From contig OY979728.1 of assembly GCA_963855995.1 (NCBI GenBank), positions 930,001 to 994,000 on the forward strand: a stretch of DNA of 64,000 nucleotides. Reading direction: 5' to 3'. The position numbers and the translations under genes are program-made. The notes beneath the pieces are model-generated. The model was not told the DNA's origin. It did not search any database and saw only the letters and a program-made list of their open reading frames with translations. Positions 36,457 through 47,739 of this stretch are shown one piece after another (positions within the stretch are counted from its first letter, which is position 1; each line of letters opens with the position of its first letter). The DNA is from Muricea muricata. Its lineage: Eukaryota; Cnidaria; Anthozoa; Malacalcyonacea; Plexauridae.

Positions 36457-39400
36457 ATGGCGGAAAGACCGAAAACTCGCCAAGCCAAAGAGCGTGTCGA
36501 AAAAGAAAGCAACGAGGTAGAAACTGAGCAACTTGAAACGGAAAATCTCAGTACAAAGTTGACTAACATAGCTGTTCTAACTTCCTCGTTACAAACCGTT
36601 TCTAATACATGTCACACCATCAAAGAATCGAACTCGTACGTCGGATACGGAATGACTGTGGCAGAATCCTCGTTGGATAAGGCGTTCAAGGCTGGCAAAG
36701 CTGTGCTCGACTCGAGAACTTTGGCCCCAATTACCAACACAGCAATTGAGAACAGTGAGTAGACACTAACTTGCTCGCGTTTGTATCGCTTTAAAACAAC
36801 GAGGAAAAATGCTTTGCAATTCGTATTTCTAGTTCGATATCTTGACAAAGAAGTCGGAGTGATGGTGGACAAGTTTCTGAAAGCGAATGACAAGCAGAGT
36901 TACGAGGGACAAGCGAACGGAAGCGTTCAAGAGATCTTACGGGAGTCGAGAAGTCATGCTGTCGATGATGAATCATTAATTTTCTTTTTGGGAAGAAAAT
37001 TTTTTCAGGTTTTGTGCTTCTACTTTGATTTTATACATGGCGTCCATGCATAACCACACTTCCTACATAACCATAGCTTCACCTATTTTAAAAGCTTGAT
37101 TTCGGTGACGTTGATTTGTGTGTAGGGTACGAGAATGGAGCAGTTAAATAGACTGCTATGACGGTTGATATAATATTTTGTAATCAACTTTGATTATTTT
37201 AGGTCACATCTTTCCTGGTATTTTTGCCATATAATGCTCCGAAGTATGCCTTGTCCACTATTTTTGGCTTTGTAAGTAGATATCGTCACAGTTTATAAAA
37301 TTTATTGTTTAGAAACTCGGCAAAACACCACTCATTACTTATGTTGGGGTAGACTATGACTCATCTATGCTGAGTTAGACTATGGTCACAGCATAGCGAT
37401 TAACAGTAGGGCCACTCAGCCGTGCAACATGTCCCCCTATGTTTATGCGATTGACTGGCCAGAATAATGGCCGATTAGCCAGTTCAGCTTTTTTATTAGC
37501 CAGAAAAGGCAATTGACTGACCAGAACCTGCATCATGAACATCGTAATGCCACATGCGTGGCTGCATAAACTGCCAAGTTACCGACTCGAGTGGCTCTTG
37601 TGTTTATTTTCTATTCTGTGCTATAGTGACCGAGGTTATGGTGACTTGGGCTGTATGGTAACTTGTACTATATAAATAATGTGCACAGGGGGCCGTTTCC
37701 GAGTGTTTTCACAAAAATGAGAGCGGTATCAACTATGAAAATTCTGATCGCATGAAGTGTTTAGTTTTTGCTCAGAGACTTGGTTTGTGTTGGTTTTCTT
37801 TAAGTATGTCAAAAAGTCGAGAGCTTTTTGAAATGATTTACAATGAAAACGCTCGTAAAGGACACCCTGTCTACATTGAGGGTTTACAGTCCTTAATTAA
37901 TCTAAACAAATGCTGTGTTTAAAATTAAAATGTAATGTGGAAACGCCACGTAAGTTTATTATCGCAGAGCTTTCGATCCGTAAACTCGGACCTTGATCAG
38001 TGCTAATAATAATGCATTATCTAAATTATGCATTATGCATTATTATTAGCACTGATGAAGAACCGAGATTACGGATCGAAAGCTTAGCGATAGTAAACTT
38101 ACATGGTGTTTCCACAAAATTACATTTTAATTTGATATTCACCATGCAATCATACAAGGAACTCATTAAATGCTGTGTTTACATTTTGAACTGCTATGTT
38201 CGCAAATATGATTCACTAACCGAGTATCTGACACTGTTCTCGTTTAATTTGCTCGTCAATAAATGTAAATGTGGGTTTCGATTCCAAAGACTCCGAAATA
38301 TGCGAAATTTGGACAATGGTTACAGCTGTGCTGCTCTTTGTCTTATGCAAAACCGACGCGCGAAAAGGACTGTAACCTATTTTAAAGGCATCCAATTCCC
38401 TTTTTTATTGTATTTTTCCGACAGTTCACGAGCGGCTCAAATGTTATTGGCCGCAAGCGCAAAGAGCGTGGTTCTGTATCAGAGGAAGTGAAACTCCTGG
38501 AACCCCAGCCAGTCAAGAGGAAATATGGCGAGAGATTGAGCACATCTTCCGAAGAAGAAACGTTGGAGGAAATACTTCGTGATTATAAAAGTGAAGATGA
38601 TCCAGACTATGTTCCAGACGAGAACGAGGAGACTAGTGATGAGACCGAGGGCACTAGCGAGGAGTCTGAGGACGAGCAACTGGAAGCAAAACAGGTATTC
38701 TGATCATCATCATTTTGACATTCTTCAGATTTGAAACTGATAAGAAACCAATATCCGTGGCAATTTTTTCGTTTTTTTCAAAGTCGGATGTAAAATAATG
38801 TGTGCTTGTTTTGCTTCCAAAGTTAATGCTAAATTCTGTAGAATTTGAGCACAATTTGTGCAAAGAACTTCCCTTTCCAAACAGAGTACATTTCATTCTT
38901 TTAAGGCTGAGACAAATGCAAGCCAGTCTTCTCCTACGAAGACATCCACGCCTGATCCCAAAACAAGTGAAGCAATGACAGCCGAGACTCGAGAAAAAAC
39001 CGAAAACAAAACCACCGACTCGAAGGCCACAAAACTGGAAGAGATTCCCCTTAAAGAAGTCCACCACAAAACGGAGGCATCGAAAGACGTGAAAGAAAGC
39101 AAGACGGGGACGATTGACGCATCCGCCAAAACACGCCGAAGCTCGAAATCGCCATTGCTTCAAAAGTTGCTCTCGCCCGGACGGCGAAGTAGTCGAAAGA
39201 GTCAGAAAAATAAGACGGAAGCAGAGAAGGAGCTTGCGGAGACGGCTGCTGTCTCGGAAGAAGGAAGCCCAAGCAAACCGGAAGATGACACAACGACAAA
39301 ACTTCAGCCGGATACGTCAAGCGAAAGTTCAAAGCCCACCAAAGTTGAAGAGAACGTTCACGACACGACCAAGTCGAAAGCAAAGCCCGACGAAACGCAA

Positions 39401-39529
39401 AAGAAGGCAGACAAAGTTGAAAGTTCAACGAAGAGTGAAGTGAAAACAGGCGATAGCCACCAACTTGAAAAAGAACCGCTTTCAGCCATCACTGGCCCAT
39501 TCAAGTTTGGCAGCAAAAAATCGAAGTAA
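36457..39529 (+). CDS. Perilipin-like lipid-droplet protein (tentative) with charged C-terminus
   Basis: Five exons: 36457..36754, 36833..37008, 37203..37271, 38425..38694, 38906..39529; 1437 nt, 478 residues, frame kept throughout. The start has good context (gaacATGGCG). Residues about 30-120 (LTNIAVLTSSLQTVSNTCHT, YVGYGMTVAESSLDKAFKAG, RYLDKEVGVMVDKFL) resemble the PAT region and amphipathic repeats of perilipins, which coat lipid droplets. A hydrophobic segment follows (VTSFLVFLPYNAPKYALSTI). The rest is Ser/Glu-rich then Lys/Thr-rich and probably disordered, ending GPFKFGSKKSK. The weak points are the family call and the donor CAG|GTTTTG of exon 2. A non-perilipin charged scaffold protein is the alternative. 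Confidence 0.6.
37395..37560. repeat. Repeat related to 56440-56630
   Basis: Shares gggccactcagc, gactggccaga and ccagttcagc words with the repeat at 56440-56630, where they lie in inverted order. In an intron of the perilipin-like gene. Confidence 0.5.
37922..38135. mobile_element. Palindromic MITE in the perilipin-like gene intron
   Basis: Halves are near-perfect inverted copies: aattaaaatgtaatgtggaa ... gatcagtgctaataataatg against cattattattagcactgatg ... acaaaattacattttaattt. A diverged relative is at 28469-28570. Confidence 0.75.
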
Positions 39530-39683
39530 TGTAGATCCAAAATGTGTGTGTGTTTTGGAACAATTTAGAGCACCTCAAAATGATTGGAAGATAGTACTAA
39601 CTAAGTAGTAATTAAGTGGATTACAGTTGCGATGTAGACAAGTGACACTAAATTAGTATTACTATTAGAGTGAATCAATAGTG

Positions 39684-39689
39684 AATAAA
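39684..39689 (+). other. Poly(A) signal of the perilipin-like gene
   Basis: AATAAA about 155 bp past the stop. Confidence 0.4.
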
Positions 39690-39881
39690 GAAAAATGTGA
39701 AATTAAACGCAAGTTCTCTTTGGTTTAAATTGTATTTTAAAAGCGTCATAAAACGCATGTCTCCTATATCTGTCTTTATATGCCAGTCTTTCTTCATGTG
39801 ATAAAAACGGTCAGTTTTACACAAAACATTTATTTTCGTGGCTTGAACAACATCTGTATTGAAAAATTTTCCTTTTAATGA

Positions 39882-40032
39882 GTCGCCACCAACCCTGACT
39901 AACAGACTTCGTGAGTGGTTGGTTATAACAATGAAAGACAATGAACTATTGAAATAACGAATCACAAACAATGATGACTTTGTTTTAAAAGTCCATTCAC
40001 AAAGCTTGATCATTTCAGGTTGGCATTTACCC
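39882..40032 (+). repeat. Dispersed 165-bp repeat, copy 2
   Basis: agtcgccaccaaccctgac ... aggttggcatttaccc; same family as 30511-30674. Confidence 0.85.
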
Positions 40033-40162
40033 TTTTAATGAACTCGCAAGGTGGGTATAAAATGATCGCTTTCGAAGCGTTTTACAGTATTAAATGCACT
40101 CCTTCCTTTTAAGTGGTTGATGTAAGCAGTTCCTGTTATTAGTGGTGGCCAAGGGCCAGACC

Positions 40163-40845
40163 TTACGATCTGAGGGTAAACATTTCCCGATTGTGCTCGG
40201 TGGTGGGCAAATCATTCAAATATATATTGAACAAAGTAGGTCCTAATATCGAACCTTGCGGTACACCATGAGTGATAAGGCCTGGTTCTGACACAACTGA
40301 GCCAATCTTCACCTGTTGCGTCTTCTCGGTCAAGTAACTTTTAAACCATTCTAAGGCGCCAAGGCTTAGGCCTAATGCTTTTAGCTTTGTTAAGAGTTTG
40401 CGGTGATCTATACTGTCAAACGCTTTTGAGAAATCCAGCAATACTATGACTGTGAGTTCTTTTGAGTCCATTACTTTAAACATCTTATCTGTCATAAACA
40501 CGCCAAGAGTCTCGCATGAATGTAGTTTTTTATTACCACTTTGATGTTTACTTAGGCATTTCTTTTCGTTCATATAAGAGGTCAGTTGATTTAACGCTAC
40601 TCGTTCACAAATTTTAGAAATCGCTGGTAATAACGATAGTGGTCGATTGTTATTTGCCACTTCTCATCTCCCTCTTTAAGAAGTGGTGTTACTTCTGATA
40701 TTTTCCAGGCTGATGGAAAGACTGAAGTCTGTAACGAGCAATTTATTATGTCAGTAACAACTGGGAGAATACATGGAAGTGCATCCTTTATCGTAGACAT
40801 TCGTACTTTGTCGTGTCCAGGGGCTTTATTCGATTGGAATGCCAT
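40163..40845 (-). pseudogene. LINE reverse transcriptase, broken and 3'-truncated
   Basis: Two overlapping frames: 40597-40845 with SNKAPGHDKV and FPSAWKISEVTPLLKEGD, and 40163-40660 with RPLSLLPAISKICERV, LLDFSKAFDSIDH (motif A Asp) and HGVPQGSILGPTLFNIYLND (motif B). The frame break is near 40650. The YxDD region is absent, so the domain cannot be active. Confidence 0.88.
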
Positions 40846-41229
40846 GATTGTCCTTCGTACTTCTCCACGTGAGACAGGAGCAAAACTAAAATTGTGTGAC
40901 TCAGCGACAGCCAGCGATGCACTTGTTGGAGGTGCAAGCAGTTATATAATTCTATTAAAGATGCACAATCTTCTGAACTCTCCTACCAACTGAGGTGAAA
41001 AACTGATTAAACTCATTAGCGACTTCTTTCATGTCCTTTGTGTAGACTTGTTGGGTACATTCTTTACGAGGAACACAATTCTTACCTTCCACTGAATTAA
41101 TATTGTGACTGTGCTCTAGTTCTTTCCGTACATATTCCCTTTCGGCATCTCTCAGCTTGAATTTTATTTCTTTTTTGAGTTAACGATATATTTCCCAGTC
41201 TGTTGTTGATTTAGTGCTTCGAGCAGTTT

Positions 41230-41493
41230 TCAATAATTTCTATACTGCATAAGGTCGCGATTTTCTGCACTAATAAAGGGGCTGCTGCGATGTTTAATCT
41301 TCACTGTTTTCACAGGTGCATGTGTGTCCATTACATGGAGAAACTTCTCATTGAAATGATCTAGCATTACATTTGCATCATCCATGATGGAAATATCATA
41401 CCAAGGTATTCGTTGTAAATCCGCGAGGAAACTATTAGGTTTGTAGTTTTTGTAGGATCTCACACATTTAAAACTAGGTGGCGGCTTCGACAT
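41230..41493 (-). pseudogene. LINE endonuclease-RT linker, frame-shifted
   Basis: Linker between endonuclease and RT (KCVRSYKNYKPNSFLADLQR, ...HAPVKTVKIKHR), separated by a stop or frameshift from the endonuclease frame at 41494 and by a further gap from the RT. Confidence 0.65.
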
Positions 41494-42363
41494 CTAAAGT
41501 TTCAAAGAAGCATATATTAGATAGTGATCACTAATGTGAGATGAAACCACCCCATAATTTTCTACTAGACTGACATTCGACGTCATGATAATATCAATAA
41601 GAGAAGATGACGTTTCTGTTACTCGTGTGGGTTCTTTTATCATTTGAGTTTGATTCACACTTGTACAAAAATCTAGTAGCGACATAGTACCCGGTTTCAG
41701 TAAATCACAATTTAAATCACCCACAACAATAATCTCTTTTCCTAATGTGAGAGCATGTAAATAATTTTCCATGAAAATATCATGAAAGGTTGAGGTCGGA
41801 CAATAATCAGGCCTATATGTCGCACAGAGGAGAATTGATCTTAGTTTCCTGAGTTGTATTAGCATCCATAGCTGATGAAATCCGAATTCAGATATTCCTG
41901 TTATGTTTTTGAGACATTTGACTTTAATCGACGATTTAGAATAGACACAAACACCCCCTCCTGTCTTTCCCAAACGGTCCAATCTTGTTAGTTTGAAGCC
42001 CTCGATTTCAACTTCCGCATTTGTCACTGTGGAGTTTAACCACGACTCTAATAAGGCTAAAATATCATAGTTCCTATCCTTCATAAGTTCTCGAACCAGT
42101 ATAAGATGATTCCTATTCTTAATTGAGCGAACATTTAGGTGGGCAATTCTAAGTTTCGATCTTTGCATATCCAAAGGGGGTTTTGGAACATGTTCTTTTG
42201 TTGTCGCAGTTAGGGTATTTTCCCTGGAGTTTTGAATATTTACTAAGTTCGAAAAATTTGGTCCATTTTGAGTCATATTCTGTGCAGGGTGGCGCGGAAT
42301 GATCCTGACTGGTATTCTCATTGTCTCGTCATGCGGCCCACCATACCCAGATGGATCAACCAC
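41494..42363 (-). pseudogene. LINE AP-like endonuclease frame
   Basis: 289 residues of EEP-family endonuclease: LRIAHLNVRSIKNRNHL, LLESWLN, GGGVCVYSKSS, EIIVVGDLNCD and SSHISDHYLIYASLKL give the ordered active-site motifs. Intact as a frame but not joined to a usable RT. Confidence 0.88.
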
Positions 42364-42759
42364 TCTAGTGAGTGATGACGATGAGATGTTCGATATGATG
42401 GTGGTCTGATGTTCTGGCGCTTCAAAAAAGGGCGTCGACCAAGGGAACTACATATGTTATTGTGCCTTGGTGAAGTTAAAAGCTTTGAATTTGTCTGACG
42501 AACTTTATAATACTCGGTGTCACGGTTTTTGAAAACCCTACTACTTCTTCTATTTACAGGAGATACTAAAGGTCGTCAGAAAATAAAATGTCTATAAAAA
42601 GAAATATTTATGCCTGAAAAAATGCCAAAAACCTTGGAAAACTCTCGACTCGGCTTAGCTTCTCTGTGGCCAGGACAGGCGACTTTGGCCTTCTAGCTAG
42701 TTTTTCCAGCGCAAATGGCAACCAGCCGTGTGATGGTATGTTGTGCCTCCACTGTGGGC

Positions 42760-42905
42760 GGGTAAATGCCAACCTAAAATGATCAGGCTTTGGGGTTGGT
42801 TTTAAAACAAAAGGTGTTATGGTTTGTTCTTTAGAAGAGAAACCTCGATAGTTTATTGTCTTTCATTGTTATAACCATAAACACTAGTACAGGTGGGTGG
42901 CGACC
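42760..42905 (-). repeat. Dispersed 165-bp repeat, copy 3, inverted
   Basis: gggtaaatgccaacctaaaa ... ggtgggtggcgacc, the reverse complement of copies 1 and 2. Confidence 0.8.
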
Positions 42906-43029
42906 ATTGATATGAAATAGATAACCTTGATAGAGACTTTACACCTACAAAAATTGTGGTCACTTTTGATGTCGAACACTTGATTGGAACCACAAATGAT
43001 CACCCCAAATCGGTAAATATTTATACCTT

Positions 43030-43165
43030 ATTGGATGTTTTGGTACACAACATCGCTGTATATTTTTACGAGTTCTGCAGTATTTTGACGAGCCCGCAGG
43101 ACGAGTCAAAATACAAAGAACGAGTAAAAACATACAGCGATGTTGTACACTAAAACATCTCATAA
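43030..43165. mobile_element. Palindromic element with ATACAGCGATGTTGT arms
   Basis: ggtacacaacatcgctgtat ... attttgacgagcccgc against aggacgagtcaaaat ... atacagcgatgttgtac. Related words (atatcgctgtatatttg) recur at 43425-43445. Confidence 0.65.
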
Positions 43166-44120
43166 AGCTATTTATTATACAACTGCTTTTGAAAAAGGAA
43201 TCATATAAAGAAAGTTGAAATGTCGACAACCCAATTAGCATACATGAAGTACCGAGGCGCTGAAGCAAAATTTGATTGGCCAAAAAATACACTGGTCAAA
43301 CCGGTTTAAGAATTGTCCGCTCATTTTGTGTTTTTTTCATTTAATATGTTTTTTGCACACGTCAGTTTGTCAAACCAGTTTCCTACTATACAAATAACCA
43401 AGTGTACAAATAACCAACTGTCCGAATATCGCTGTATATTTGTACTCGTTTTACGAGTTATTTGGACACTTTTTAGCAAAGTTGTATAATAATGGCAAAT
43501 ATCCCTGCTCTGCGTGTTTTCTACCTAAATTTGAATCTACTAGCTCAAAACAGTGCAAATTGCTCAGATACAGACATACAGCTTTGAATGCACGCCTTGT
43601 TCAGACGCCATAAGTGGTCCCAAGAATCGGGTGTGCGAAATCAAAAGCGGCCACGATTTTTGTAAGTATAGAAACTGTATCCAGGTTGTCTTTTTTAGAT
43701 CAGTGGGGCTCCGTACGGAATCATCGGCTTGCTTGCGCACAGCCGTCGGATTTAGTCGTCGGCAGTCGGTAATTCGGCCTAATTTTTTTCTCCCCGCTTA
43801 AAATTAAGAACAAATGCAATGGCGTGTAAAAAAGTCTGGAGAATATTTCAAGCAACCTGTCTTTATATCAAGGTAATTTGCTTTGTTTTCTATCAAAGTA
43901 TCTATGTCTGTACTATAGATAAGTTGTACGAGCAACCAGATTTGTTTCCAGTTTGCCTAACAGAAGGTGAGATAAAAACCTTTACCAGCAGACAATTTAA
44001 TAAATTATAAGAAAAAATACTCCGAAGAACAACATCTTGTAAACTCAAGATATGAGCTATTAACAACAAGACAATAGTTTTGGGGTGATATTTCGACTCT
44101 ATTTCAAAGTCGTTATTGTC
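43166..44120. other. Gene-free stretch with repeat remains
   Basis: Inverted ttattatacaac / gttgtataataa at about 43171 and 43480 suggests another small TIR element. Short open frames here have no recognisable features. Confidence 0.4.
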
Positions 44121-45265
44121 AAACCAGAATAAACTATTTACAAGCTTGCTATCATACTTTATACAAAGAAACAGGAAGAATAATAGTTACATTACTATTA
44201 CATCATTTATTCCTGTTTCTTTGTATACAGGGCAGGGACGTAGCCAGAATTTCAAAGGGGGAGGGGGGAGCCCTGCAGATACTAATAATAATGATAGGTT
44301 TGACGTGCCTATCGCGTTAAATACTAGGGAGGTTTAGCAAAGAGACGTGACGTCATGCGACGTAAAATGCCGTGATTGCCCATCTCCAGATTTGCTCACG
44401 GCATTTCCACATCGTTTTTACCTCGCTTTGGCGTTGTCAAAGGCGTTGAGTCGTCTTTGCTAAACCTCTCTATTAACGAAAGGGGGGGGGGGAGCCGCGG
44501 CTCCCTCGGCTCCCCCCTGGCTACGTTCTTGATACAGGGTGTATAAAAAAAGGTAATCGAACTTTGATGTGCTCTAGGGCGTTCAATATTTAACATACAG
44601 AAATAATTCTTACGTATATTTGCAATAAAATCAATTTAATTACATGGTGTTCCACAAATTTCTTATATAAAATAATATAATTCATTATGCAAAGTCTGAA
44701 ATTACATAATTCTTGCGTAGTTGAAAAGACCAGGCTTTTAGCTTTTAATCGCCATCGTTTTTATAAAATTTGAAGAAAAATCAAGCAAATACAAATGGGA
44801 TAAAAATTGCAGGTCGAAATCGCATTTTTTCACCGTTGGGAGTTTATTGAAAATCTGTTGAAATTTAATCCCATTAGGGAATTAAATTACAAAATTAATT
44901 GACCAATTTTAGCTTAGGTAGTAAACTTCTGGCATTTTATTAGTGATGTTAATTGTTTCTCGTGACAGACAAACGATTAATGAAATTTTCTTTTCTTATT
45001 CGCTGCCCTAATATTGCTCAGAGGTGGAAATATGCGATTTCGACCGGCTATTTTCATTTGATTCGTATTTGCTCAATCTTTCTTCAAATTTCACAAAAAT
45101 GATGACAATCGAAAGCTAAAAAAAGCCTGGTCTTTCCGCCTACGAAAGAATAATTTCTGTAGATTGTATAATGAACGCGCTAGAGCTCTGCAAAGTTTCG
45201 TTTACCTTTTTTTGATACACCCTGTATAGTATGAAAGCAAGCTTGTAAATAGTTTATTCTGGTTT
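44121..45265. mobile_element. Outer TIR element carrying nested insertions
   Basis: Ends aaaccagaataaactattta and taaatagtttattctggttt continue inward to caagcttgct / agcaagcttg. It contains a small hairpin (44166-44226), an inverted pair around gacgtagccagaat / ctggctacgttc, and the MITE at 44535-45224. Confidence 0.7.
44535..45224. mobile_element. MITE, CAGGGTG-TIR family, copy 2
   Basis: Ends cagggtgtataaaaaaa and tttttttgatacaccctg; ta lies outside both ends. The interior matches copy 1 at 4729-5288 (gacaatcgaaagctaaaa, cctggtctttccgcct). Confidence 0.75.
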
Positions 45266-46004
45266 CTGAAATTTGCCCCCAATTTCTTTGCTTATCTTCA
45301 AAATAGTTTTCTAACTATCGTAATTGCCTATTTTTTAAAGGATGCCAAGTGTAAAAAGTGAATACATCAAAGAATGAGAGAAGAAGATGGGAAAGAAATG
45401 ATATCGACCTAAGAAGTAAACCACCAGCCGTGTCCATCATAAGATGTCAACAGGCAAATAATGTAACAATGTACGGTTTGTCAAAGTCATTTTAGACATT
45501 TAAAATCAAATTTTCGTTTAGTTTTCAATATTTTGACATTTTTGTAACATTAATTTTTTCCTTATTTTATGATGGTTGACTCGATATGAGTGAGCTTGTT
45601 ATTTACTGGACAGGCGTGATGTTCTATGAAAAGAGAATGCCAACTAGTTGAAACCATAAACAGCATAATAAAGCGAGTCCAACGAAGTCCACAACGATCC
45701 AAAGATAGAGTAAACGTAAGTTTGTTAATTTATTTTGCCGTTTCCTTTTTCATTGTTAGGTCAGCTTTTGTGTCAATAAAAATTAATATCACGAAATAAC
45801 GTTGCAAGTGTTGGTGGTGCAGTGAAAAGCACAGAAATACATGAGGTCTTTCACTGCTTGAAACTATATCAACAGCATTCGACGTTGCGATCTATAGCCC
45901 TTCGTCGGGAAGTTAGTATTTAAGTTAGTGATCCATTACTATATTTTGTACCTTCTATATGTTTTGTTATGTCACGCCTGTAACCTTATTCCTAAGTTTT
46001 AAAA
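45266..46004. other. Gene-free stretch
   Basis: AT-rich, no gene, RNA or clear repeat boundary seen. Confidence 0.5.
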
Positions 46005-46005
46005 A

Positions 46006-47712
46006 AAAAGGCCCTGGAGGGTACCTAATTAGAGTGGACCTAATTAGGTTTCCAGGTTCAATTCCTGGAGCCATGAAGATGAAGATGGTGCGTTAGCTGA
46101 TATACCATACTTAGTAGAGGTATGTATACTAAATTTAAAATAATAGTGGGTACTTGCGGTTGCCATTAGGTAAGTAAGTCTGTATGACATGCTCAGAAGG
46201 TAACTCTAGTTTACTATAGTTAGTATATTAGAGTTAACTTAGTTGACTAAGGTAACTCTAGTCTACCTTAGTGGTAGACTAGAGTTACGTTAGTTAACTA
46301 AGGTATAGTCACGGTGACTTTACCTTAGTTGACTAACGTAACTCTAGTCTACCACTAAGGTAGACTAGAGTTACCTTAGTCAACTAAGTTAACTCTAATA
46401 TACTAACTATAGTAGATTAGAGTTACCTTCTGAGCATGTCAGATAGACTTACTTACCTAATGGCAACCGTAATAACTAGATTGTTGTGAGAACTATAAAG
46501 TTGTGAAATTCTATGGGGTGGTAAGGGTGGTGGGGTGGTTAGTGGGATTAGTTTGAACTGTAAGTACCTGCATAGCACCATTTATGTAGAGGTGAGTCCA
46601 CTAACTTACTGTAGAGGTAACTTTAATCTATAATAGTTAGTGTACTAGAGTTAACTTAGTTGACTAAGGTAACTCTAGTCTACCTTAGTGGTAGACTAGA
46701 GTTACGTTAGTTGACCAAGGTAACTCTAGTCTACCTTAGTGGTAGACTAGAGTTACGTTAGTTGACCAAGGTAACTCTAGTCTACCTTAGTGGTAGACTA
46801 GAGTTACGTTAGTTAACTAAGGTAAAGTCACCGTGACCCTACCTTAGTTAACTAACGTAACTCTAGTCTACCACTAAGGTAGACTAGAGTTACCTTAGTC
46901 AACTAAGTTAACTCTAGTATACTGACTATAGTAGATTAGAGTTACCTTCTGAGCATGTCAGATAGACTTACTTACCTAATGGCAACCGTAATAACTAGAC
47001 TGTTTTGAGAACTAACGAACTGGTAAGGGTGGTGGGGCGGTTAGTGGGATTAGTTTGAACTGTAAGTACCTGCATAGCACTCTTTATGTAGAGGTGAGTC
47101 TACTAAACGTGAATAGCACTATGTGGGTACTCACAGTCCAAACTAATCCCACTAACCGCCGCACCACCCTTACCACCCCATAGAATTTCACAACTTTATA
47201 GTTCTCAAAACAGTCTAGTTATTACGGTTGCCATTAGGTAAGTAAGTCTATCTGACATGCTCAGAAGGTAACTCTAATCTACTATAGTCAGTATACTAGA
47301 GTTAACTTAGTTGACCAAGGTAACTCTAGTCTGTCTACCTTAGTGGTAGACTAGAGTTACGTTAGTTAACTAAGGTAAAGTCACCTTGACTCTGCCTTCG
47401 TTAACTAACGTAACTCTAGTCTACCACTAAGGTAGACAGACTAGAGTTACCTTGGTCAACTAAGTTAACTCTAGTATATTGACTATAGTAGATTAGAGTT
47501 ACCTTCTGAGCATGTCAGATAGACTTACTTACCTAACGGCAACCGTAGGTACCCACTATTATTTTAAATTTAGTATACATACCTCTACTAACTATACTAA
47601 GTATGGTCAGTGTATATCAGCTAACGCACCATCTTCATCTTCATGGCTCCAGGAATTGAACCTGGAAACCTAATTAGGTCCACTCTAATTAGGTACCCTC
47701 CAGGGCCTTTTT
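46006..47712. mobile_element. 1.7-kb foldback element made of three palindromes
   Basis: Outer arms of about 190-220 bp are near-perfect inverted copies (aaaaaggccctggagggtac ... against gtaccctccagggccttttt). Inside are three palindromes (about 46197-46430, 46617-46950, 47265-47510) built from the words ggtaactctagtctacc, ttagtggtagactagag and ttagttgactaagg. Between them are direct and inverted copies of a ggtaagggtggtgggg segment. No ORF of note. Confidence 0.85.
46052..46068 (+). other. tRNA T-arm-like / Pol III B-box-like motif in the foldback arm
   Basis: ccaggttcaattcctgg: a 5-bp stem, 7-nt loop TTCAATT and perfect B-box consensus ggttcaattcc. The mirror copy is at 47648-47664. No acceptor or D arm of a tRNA is visible. 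Confidence 0.5.
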
Positions 47713-47739
47713 ACTCCGCCTGCCGTAGGCGAGGCGGAG
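47713..47739. repeat. GC-rich hairpin abutting the foldback element
   Basis: actccgcctgccg / gaggcggagt type hairpin immediately after the right end of the element. Confidence 0.5.

Larger units (their letters stand above)
40150..42460 (-). mobile_element. Degenerate non-LTR retrotransposon (LINE)
   Basis: Endonuclease then reverse-transcriptase coding order on the minus strand, broken by frame changes and stops and cut off before the RT catalytic YADD motif. Flanked on both sides by inverted copies of the 165-bp repeat. The clade (CR1/L2 type) is inferred from general layout only. Confidence 0.88.

Noticed and set aside
36781..37053. Separate 90-codon gene
   Set aside because: It is exon 2 of the perilipin-like gene with intron read-through at both ends.
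38858..39529. Independent Lys/Thr-rich gene starting at 38858
   Set aside because: The bases before 38906 are intron ending in tcttttaag; the frame joins the upstream acidic exon in phase.
43819..44010. 63-codon frame with hydrophobic start
   Set aside because: No recognisable features; lies among repeat remains.
46040..46080. Functional tRNA gene at the T-arm-like motif
   Set aside because: The T-arm is perfect but no acceptor, D or anticodon arm fits upstream.
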